Positions 58,161 through 64,000 of a stretch of DNA of 64,000 nt are shown here, in pieces. The first letter of the stretch is position 1; every line of letters starts with the position of its first letter. The translations under genes were made by a program, and so were the position numbers. Source of the stretch: Inquilinus limosus (GTDB taxonomy: Bacteria > Pseudomonadota > Alphaproteobacteria > DSM-16000 > Inquilinaceae); contig NZ_NHON01000011.1 in NCBI RefSeq assembly GCF_002195995.1, forward strand, positions 50,733 through 114,732, given 5' to 3'. Below the pieces are notes generated by a model. It saw only the letters and a program-made list of their open reading frames with translations, made no database searches and was not told the DNA's origin.

Positions 58161-60878
58161 TCAGAGCACGAAGTCGGCCCGCACCAGGGTGTAGGCGCTG
58201 GCGACGTCGATCTGCATGTCGGCCACCGTGTCGCCGTTCACGTCGATCAGCACCGACTGCAGGCTGCCGCTGGCCACCACCCGCACCTCGTGCCCAGCGC
58301 CGGTGAAGGCGTTGGCGCCGAGGAAGGTGAAGGCGGTGTCGCCATTGCCGGAATTGCCGTCGGCATCGATCGCCGACAGGTCGATCCGGTCATGGTCGGT
58401 GGCCAGGAAGTCGACGATGGTGTCGCGCCCGGCCGCTGCCACGGTGCTGTCACCAACCGCGCCGTAAACGAACCGGTCCGCGCCGGCGCCGCCGGTCAGC
58501 ACATCGGCCCCGGCGCCCCCCGTCAGAGTGTCGTCGCCGTCGCCGCCCTTGAGGGCATCGTTGCCGCCGGCCCCGGACAGGGTGTCGGCCCCGCCAAGGC
58601 CCCACAGCGTGTTGGCGCCGGCGTCGCCGGTCAGCGTATCGGCGAAGGCCGAGCCCTGCACCGCCTCGATCCCGATCAGCGCGTCCCCGGCCGCGTCGCC
58701 GGCCGTGCCGCTGCCAGTGGCAAGGCTCACGGCCACCGGCCCGGAGGCTTCGGCGTAGTTGGCAACGTCGATGCCGGCGCCACCATCCAGCAGATCCGCG
58801 CCCGCGCCGCCGGAGAGGCTGTCGCTGCCGTCGCCGCCGCGCAGCGTGTCGGCCCCGGCTTCGCCATAGAGCGCGTCGTTGCCCTGGCCGCCGGAGAGCA
58901 CGTCGTCGCCGGCGCGGCCCCACAGCGTGTTGCCCCCGGCATCGCCGGTCAGCGTGTCGGCATAGGCGGTGCCGCCGATCATCTCGATGCCAGTCAGGAC
59001 ATCGCCCTGCGCGGTGCCGCCGGTGGCGGTCCCGGCGGAGAGGTCTATCGCCACGCCGGTGGTGTTGTGGGTTGGATCGGCATCGTAATCCGCCATGTCG
59101 CTGCCGGCTCCGCCATCCAGCCGGTCGGCCCCGGCGCCGCCGAAGAGCGTGTCATTGCCGTCGCCGCCGGTGAGGACGTCGTTGCCGGCGCCGCCATTCA
59201 GCATGTTGGCCCCGGCATCGCCGGTGAGCGTGTCGGCGAAGGCCGAGCCGACCACGCCCTCGATGCCGACGAACACGTCGCCGACGGCGTCGCTGCCGCT
59301 CTTGGCGCCGGTCGCCAGGTTGATCGCCACCGCGGCGCCGGAGGTGTCGTAGACGGCGACGTCGCTGCCGTCACCGCCGGTCAGGACATCGGCCCCGGCG
59401 CCGCCGGTCAGCCAGTCGTCGCCCACGCCGCCGTCGAGCTTGTCGGCGCCGGTACCGCCGGACAGCCGGTCCGATCCGGCCATGCCCCACAGCCCGTTGG
59501 CGTTGGTATCACCGGTGATGACGTCGTCGAGGCCGGAGCCGACGACACTCTCGATCCCGGTCAGCGTATCGCCCGCGGCATCGCCGGCCATGCCGGTGCC
59601 GGCGGCGAGGCTGAGCGCTACCCCCGCCAGGGAATCGGCGTAGTTGGCGGTGTCGGTCCCGGCGCCGCCATTGAGTGCGTCAGCCCCTGCGCCGCCGATG
59701 AGCGTGTCGTTGCCGTCACCCCCGGCCAGCGAGTCGCCGCCGTTCCCGCCATAGAGCGTGTCGTTGCCGGCATTGCCGATGAGCTGGTCGTTGCCGTCCC
59801 GGCCCCACAGCGTGTTGCCGCCGGCATCGCCGGTCAGGACATCGGCGAAGGCGGAGCCGCTGACCAGTTCGATGCCGGTCAGCGCGTCACCGGCGGCATC
59901 GCCGCCGCTGCCTGTGCCGGTGATGAGGTTGACCGTCACACCTGCCGCGGACGCCCCGTACTCGGCCCGGTCGGTGCCGTCGCCGCCCTGCAGGCGATCC
60001 GCTCCCGCGCCGCCGGTGAGCAGGTCGTTGCCGAGCCCGCCGGCCAGCGTGTCCGCTCCGGCGGCTCCGTTCAGGGCGTCATCGCCATCCTGGCCCTGCA
60101 GGATATTGGCGCCGGCACCACCGGTGAGGGCGTCGTTGAACCGGCTGCCGCTGACATTCTCGATGCTGATCAGGACGTCGTTGTCGGGCGCCGCCCCGGT
60201 GGCGAGGTTGACGGTGACGGGGCTGTCGCGGCTGTAATCCACCGTGTCGTTGCCGGCCCCGCCGTCGAGCTGGTCGGTGCTGCCCTCATCCCAGCCGCCC
60301 GCAAGAGTGTCGTTGCCGTCGCCGCCGATCAGAACGTCCGAGCCATGCGCGCCTTCGAGCACATTGTCCCCGGCATCGCCGGTGATCGTGTCGCCGCGGC
60401 TCGTTCCCATCACGTTCTCGATGCCGGTCAGCGTATCGCCGAAGCTGGTGGTGCCGGTGACAAGATTGACCGTCACGCCGAACGACGAATTCGTCTCGTC
60501 GCTATAGTATCGGACCGTGTCGACCCCGGTGCCGCCATCGAAGACGTCGGCGCCGGCATTGCCCACCAGCGTGTCGTCCCCCGAGCCGCCGTTCAGATGA
60601 TCGGCCTTGTCACCGCCCGACAGCCAGTCGTTCCCCGCCAGGCCATTGAAGGTCATGGCGTTCTGCGGCAGGGCAAGGTTGATGCTGATAGAATCGTCGT
60701 AATTCGTCCCGATGATCGTGTGGCACGCCGAGAACCCGAAAACCCTCTCTCCCGGCGGGGCACCTGTGTTGGTGACGGTAAAATAATACTGCCGGGTCAC
60801 CGGGTCGTATTGGTAGTCGCCATCAATTCCGTTGGCGCGCCCGCTGAGATCGAGAACGCCGTCGACAATCGGTTCCAT
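58161..60878 (-). CDS. RTX-type calcium-binding protein, probably exported by type I secretion
   Basis: 905 residues, about 85% of it glycine/aspartate repeats of the form GGxGxDxLx that bind calcium as a beta-roll. Seven larger units of about 110-130 residues repeat, each with a hydrophobic VNLATG-like strand, GIExV and then GDAGxNxLWG. The first 70 residues are not repeated and carry no enzyme motif I know. There is no N-terminal signal; the C-terminal 40 residues (ending LVRADFVL) probably carry the secretion signal. No hlyB/hlyD genes are adjacent. ATG 60878 follows GGGAGGAT. Confidence 0.9.
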   Translation of the reverse strand: MEPIVDGVLDLSGRANGIDGDYQYDPVTRQYYFTVTNTGAPPGERVFGFSACHTIIGTNYDDSISINLALPQNAMTFNGLAGNDWLSGGDKADHLNGGSGDDTLVGNAGADVFDGGTGVDTVRYYSDETNSSFGVTVNLVTGTTSFGDTLTGIENVMGTSRGDTITGDAGDNVLEGAHGSDVLIGGDGNDTLAGGWDEGSTDQLDGGAGNDTVDYSRDSPVTVNLATGAAPDNDVLISIENVSGSRFNDALTGGAGANILQGQDGDDALNGAAGADTLAGGLGNDLLTGGAGADRLQGGDGTDRAEYGASAAGVTVNLITGTGSGGDAAGDALTGIELVSGSAFADVLTGDAGGNTLWGRDGNDQLIGNAGNDTLYGGNGGDSLAGGDGNDTLIGGAGADALNGGAGTDTANYADSLAGVALSLAAGTGMAGDAAGDTLTGIESVVGSGLDDVITGDTNANGLWGMAGSDRLSGGTGADKLDGGVGDDWLTGGAGADVLTGGDGSDVAVYDTSGAAVAINLATGAKSGSDAVGDVFVGIEGVVGSAFADTLTGDAGANMLNGGAGNDVLTGGDGNDTLFGGAGADRLDGGAGSDMADYDADPTHNTTGVAIDLSAGTATGGTAQGDVLTGIEMIGGTAYADTLTGDAGGNTLWGRAGDDVLSGGQGNDALYGEAGADTLRGGDGSDSLSGGAGADLLDGGAGIDVANYAEASGPVAVSLATGSGTAGDAAGDALIGIEAVQGSAFADTLTGDAGANTLWGLGGADTLSGAGGNDALKGGDGDDTLTGGAGADVLTGGAGADRFVYGAVGDSTVAAAGRDTIVDFLATDHDRIDLSAIDADGNSGNGDTAFTFLGANAFTGAGHEVRVVASGSLQSVLIDVNGDTVADMQIDVASAYTLVRADFVL

Positions 60879-61122
60879 CAGTATCCTCCCCTGTCAAATT
60901 CTGCGGCGACGCCCGTCTACAAGGCATCAGCCCGATCACCCATCCTGCTGCCGATGAAAAGCGCAGCCGTGAGATGATCGGTATTTTTGAATAATTCCGT
61001 ATACCGCAGATCGGCGGCGGTGAACACCCGGCGTCCATCAACGCCGGCTGACCGCTGCCCCATTCCACCGCCGGCCTCACTGGTCTAGACAGGGAGAAAC
61101 GGATCCATCAGCGGCCGAGACC
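60879..61122. other. RTX-pepN divergent gap
   Basis: 244 bases between divergent genes. It holds the RTX ribosome site at its left end and AGGGAG before pepN. A moderately AT-rich patch lies at 60955-61010 and may hold promoters, but I see no clear -35/-10 pair and no palindromic repeat element. Confidence 0.4.
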
Positions 61123-63774
61123 ATGACCGATTCCAGCAGCGCCCCGCGCACCGTCCGCCTCGCCGATTACCGCCTGCCCGATTTCCTGATCGACGCGGTC
61201 GACCTGCATTTCGACCTGCGCGAGGACGGGGCGACGGTGACCTCGCGCCTGACCATGCGGCGCAACCCGGCGACCTCCGACCCCGCGGCGCCGCTGGTGC
61301 TGGACGGCCAGGACCTCAGGCTGACCCGCGTGGCCCTGGATGGCGAGGCGCTGGGCGACAACCGCTACACAGTAGATGCCGAGCACCTGACGCTGCCGGG
61401 CCTGCCCCAGTCCTTCACCCTCGAGATCACCACCGAGATCGAACCGCAGAAGAACACCTCCCTGCAGGGGCTCTACACCTCCGGCGGCAATTTCTGCACC
61501 CAGTGCGAGGCCGAGGGCTTCCGCCACATCACCTACTATCTCGACCGGCCCGATGTGCTGGCCCGCTACACCACCACCATCGTCGCCGACAAGGCCAAGG
61601 TCCCGGTGCTGCTGTCGAACGGCAACCCGGTCGGCGCCGGCGAAACCGAGGGCGGCCGGCACTGGGCGAAGTGGGAGGACCCCTTCCCCAAGCCATCCTA
61701 CCTGTTCGCCCTGGTGGCCGGAGACCTGGTCGCGGTGGAGGACAGCTTCACCACCCGCTCCGGCCGGCCGATCGACCTGAAGATCTTCACCCGCAAGGGC
61801 GACGAGACCAAGGTGAGCCACGCCATGCGGTCGCTGAAGGCGTCGATGGCCTGGGACGAGCAGGCCTACGGCTTCGAATACGACCTCGACCTGTTCATGA
61901 TCGTCGCCGTCTCCGACTTCAACATGGGGGCGATGGAGAACAAGGGCCTGAACATCTTCAACACGGCCCTGGTGCTGGCCAGCCGCGAGACCGCGACCGA
62001 CGGCGACTTCCAGCGCGTCGAATCCGTGGTGGCGCACGAGTATTTCCACAACTGGACGGGCAACCGCATCACCTGCCGCGACTGGTTCCAGCTGTCGCTG
62101 AAGGAAGGCCTGACCGTCTTCCGCGACCAGGAGTTCTCGGCCGACGAGAACAGTCGGCCGGTGCAGCGCATCGCCGATGTCCGCCGCCTGCGCGCCATCC
62201 AGTTTCCGGAGGATGCCGGCCCGATCGCCCATCCGATCCGGCCGGAGAGCTATATCGAGATCAACAACTTCTACACGCCGACGGTGTATGAGAAGGGGGC
62301 GGAGGTCATCCGCATGATCCACACCCTGCTCGGGGCCGAGGGCTACCGGAAGGGCATCGATCTCTATGTCGAGCGCCATGACGGCCAGGCCGCGACCTGC
62401 GAGAACTTCGTCGCGGCGATGGAGGATGCCAGCGGCGTCGACCTGACGCTGTTCCGCCGCTGGTACTCCCAGGCCGGGACGCCGGAGATCACGGCCGAGG
62501 AGGAGTGGGACGCCGCCGCCGGCCGCTACAGCCTGACCCTGGCGCAGGCGACCGCGCCGACACCGGGCCAGCCGGACAAGCAGCCGCTGCACATCCCGAT
62601 GGCGCTCGGCCTGCTCGACGCCCAGGGCCGCGACTTGCTGGTGCGCCTAGCCGGCGAGGCCGAGGCGAAGCCCGGCACCCGGGTGCTGTCGCTGACCGAG
62701 GGACGCCAGCGCTTCGTGTTCGAGGGACTGGCCGGGCGGCCGGTGCCGTCGCTGTTCCGCGGCTTCTCCGCGCCCATCAAGCTGGCGCCGCAGCCGCGCG
62801 AGCGTCTGGCCTTCCTGTTCGCCCATGACAGCGACCCGTTCAACCGCTGGGAGGCCGGCCAGCAGTTGGCGGCCCAACTGCTGCTGGAGGGCGTCGCCGC
62901 CCGCAAGGCCGGGCGCCACTGGACGCTGGATCCGGAGTTCGTGACGGCCGTCGGCCGGCTGCTGGAGGACAAGGCGCTCGACGCCGCCTTCGTCGCCGAG
63001 GCGATGGCGCTGCCGGGCGAATCCTTCCTGGCCGACCAGATGGCGGTGATCGACGTCGAGGGCATCCATGCAGTGCGCGAGGCGGCGCGGCTGGCCATTG
63101 CCACGGCGCTGCGCGACTGCCTGCTGGCGCTGTACCGCGCCAATGATGATCGCGGGCCGTTCGACGTCTCCGCCGCCGCGGTCGGCCGGCGGGCGCTGAA
63201 GAACGCCTGCCTGGCCGCCCTCGGCCTGCTGCAAGGCGACGCCGAGGCCACGACCCTGGTCCTCGACCAGGCCCGGACCGCCAGCACCATGACCGATGTG
63301 CTGGCGGCACTGACGGTGCTGCGCGACCGCGACATCCCGGAGCGGGCCGAGGCGCTGGAGGCGTTCTACGCCAAATGGCAGGACGAGCCGCTGGTGGTCG
63401 ACAAGTGGTTCGCGCTGCAGGCGACCTCCGCCCTGCCCGGCACGCTCGACGCGATCAAGGCGCTGACCCGGCACCCGGCCTTCACCCTGCGCAACCCGAA
63501 CCGGGCGCGGGCGCTGATCTCCAGCCTGGCCATGGGCAACCCGCTGCACTTCCACGCCGCGGACGGCTCCGGCTACGCCTTCCTGGCCGACCAGGTGCTG
63601 GCGCTGAACGGGCCGAACCCGCAGCTGGCGGCGCGCATCCTGGTGCCGCTCGGCCGCTGGCAGCGGCATGAGCCAGGCCGGCAGGCGGCGATGAAGGCCG
63701 AGCTGGACCGGATCCTGGCGGCGCCGGACCTGTCGCGCGACGTCTACGAGATCGCGGCGAAGAGCCGGGCATGA
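61123..63774 (+). CDS. pepN: aminopeptidase N (M1 family)
   Basis: A broad-specificity zinc aminopeptidase of the cytoplasm. 883 residues, the family length. GAMENKGLNIFN is the exopeptidase motif; zinc ligands are H305 and H309 in HEYFHNWTGNR with E306 as base, and E328 in LKEGLTVFRDQEFS. The C-terminal helical domain is complete. ATG 61123 fits the family N terminus. It is divergent from the RTX gene and seems to be monocistronic. Confidence 0.96.
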   Translation: MTDSSSAPRTVRLADYRLPDFLIDAVDLHFDLREDGATVTSRLTMRRNPATSDPAAPLVLDGQDLRLTRVALDGEALGDNRYTVDAEHLTLPGLPQSFTLEITTEIEPQKNTSLQGLYTSGGNFCTQCEAEGFRHITYYLDRPDVLARYTTTIVADKAKVPVLLSNGNPVGAGETEGGRHWAKWEDPFPKPSYLFALVAGDLVAVEDSFTTRSGRPIDLKIFTRKGDETKVSHAMRSLKASMAWDEQAYGFEYDLDLFMIVAVSDFNMGAMENKGLNIFNTALVLASRETATDGDFQRVESVVAHEYFHNWTGNRITCRDWFQLSLKEGLTVFRDQEFSADENSRPVQRIADVRRLRAIQFPEDAGPIAHPIRPESYIEINNFYTPTVYEKGAEVIRMIHTLLGAEGYRKGIDLYVERHDGQAATCENFVAAMEDASGVDLTLFRRWYSQAGTPEITAEEEWDAAAGRYSLTLAQATAPTPGQPDKQPLHIPMALGLLDAQGRDLLVRLAGEAEAKPGTRVLSLTEGRQRFVFEGLAGRPVPSLFRGFSAPIKLAPQPRERLAFLFAHDSDPFNRWEAGQQLAAQLLLEGVAARKAGRHWTLDPEFVTAVGRLLEDKALDAAFVAEAMALPGESFLADQMAVIDVEGIHAVREAARLAIATALRDCLLALYRANDDRGPFDVSAAAVGRRALKNACLAALGLLQGDAEATTLVLDQARTASTMTDVLAALTVLRDRDIPERAEALEAFYAKWQDEPLVVDKWFALQATSALPGTLDAIKALTRHPAFTLRNPNRARALISSLAMGNPLHFHAADGSGYAFLADQVLALNGPNPQLAARILVPLGRWQRHEPGRQAAMKAELDRILAAPDLSRDVYEIAAKSRA

Positions 63775-64000
63775 TGGTTCGCCGGCCGGGTTCGCGAAGG
63801 CGGACCTGGCTGGCGTCTCAACGAAACCTCGACCGCGCCTCGGCCGAAGGAACAGGGGGAGAGCGTTCCGGATGACGCTATGGTTCGAGGGCCGATCCCC
63901 CGCAGCGGCGCGAAACAGCTGCTTCATTTCGTGCCGTTGACCGGACCGGGCTGGCGCCTTACCTCGCCCTTGGCAGTCTCTGGAGCATCGACCTCTTGGC
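63775..64000. other. end of window, no supported gene
   Basis: 226 bases after pepN. A GGGGGAGAG followed by ATG 63872 gives a frame of only 22 codons. A second ATG at 63880 opens a frame of 40 codons that runs off the window. Neither is convincing. No repeat or RNA is seen. Confidence 0.3.

Noticed and set aside
58500..60500. CRISPR-like regular repeats
   Set aside because: The periodicity follows the RTX codons, units are coding and variable, and there are no spacers or cas genes.
58290..60977. 895-codon plus-strand frame opposite the RTX gene
   Set aside because: Antisense of the repeated glycine/aspartate codons, giving V/G/A-rich pseudo-repeats. The RTX frame has a strong ribosome site and known motifs.
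63880..64000. Partial gene starting at ATG 63880
   Set aside because: Only 40 codons, poor ribosome-site spacing and no recognisable sequence.

Overview
The window is a G+C-rich chromosomal segment from an alphaproteobacterium, most likely of the order Rhodospirillales. The genus cannot be fixed from the sequence; an Inquilinus- or Azospirillum-like organism would fit. The evidence is a MucR/Ros-type regulator, a Mg-type HemB, a RibB fused to a GTP-cyclohydrolase-II-like half without its zinc cysteines, a TakP-like TRAP system, BioY, a Bpt/Ate-type leucyltransferase, and alphaproteobacterial gene orders (UQCC chaperone-DUF177-rpmF-plsX-fabH-ihfA-merR; rpoZ-rsh-lepB-rnc-era-recO). There are no rRNA or tRNA genes, CRISPR arrays or recognisable transposases. 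Most of the window is housekeeping core genome.

Layout. 1-1.1 kb: the end of an unidentified gene (possibly betA), then a visibly AT-rich two-gene cassette of unknown function just before betB. 1.1-5.4 kb: betB, rodA and a DHA2-type MFS exporter. 5.4-9.9 kb (minus): cytochrome bc1 assembly chaperone, DUF177, L32, plsX, fabH, ihfA and a MerR regulator. bamE diverges at 10.0 kb and converges on the proton-pumping pyrophosphatase hppA. 13-19.2 kb (minus): rpiB-glyA-nrdR-ribE-ribBX-ribH-nusB-thiL. 19.4-23.1 kb: mucR, glutaryl-CoA dehydrogenase, a MarR/LdtR-like regulator and hemB. 23.3-30.6 kb: alpha/beta hydrolase, ornithine/lysine decarboxylase, penicillin-acylase-like enzyme, threonine dehydratase, a small P-loop protein and the protein leucyltransferase. 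30.8-34.2 kb: a TRAP transporter (Q, M, and P on the opposite strand). 34.5-43.7 kb (minus): bioY, parC, recO, era, rnc, lepB, rsh and rpoZ. 43.8-49.5 kb: NYN-domain protein, smpB, dapA, a soluble lytic transglycosylase, a second threonine-dehydratase-like enzyme and a PAS_5-type protein. 49.6-58.1 kb: a secreted heparinase-like lyase, a Tat-exported PhoX phosphatase, a small membrane protein, and a divergent PEP-carboxylase homologue preceded by a structured, terminator-ended intergenic RNA candidate. 58.1-64 kb: a large RTX protein and aminopeptidase N.

The genes serve mainly envelope growth (rodA, plsX/fabH, lepB, slt, bamE), cofactor supply (riboflavin, thiamine, haem, biotin uptake), translation and RNA processing (rpmF, nusB, rnc, era, smpB), global control (rsh, ihfA, mucR, nrdR) and nutrient uptake or osmoprotection (TRAP, PhoX, BetB). 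The most unusual features are non-coding. Nine intergenic palindromic elements share one grammar (GTCAT - hairpin - TCCAG ... CTGGA - hairpin - ATGAC) with interchangeable, internally compensated arms. There are also two related palindromes next to nrdR and rsh, and a candidate small RNA with C-rich loops upstream of the PEPC-like gene. The most unusual protein is that PEPC homologue, which keeps the motif-1 histidine but has lost several other active-site residues.
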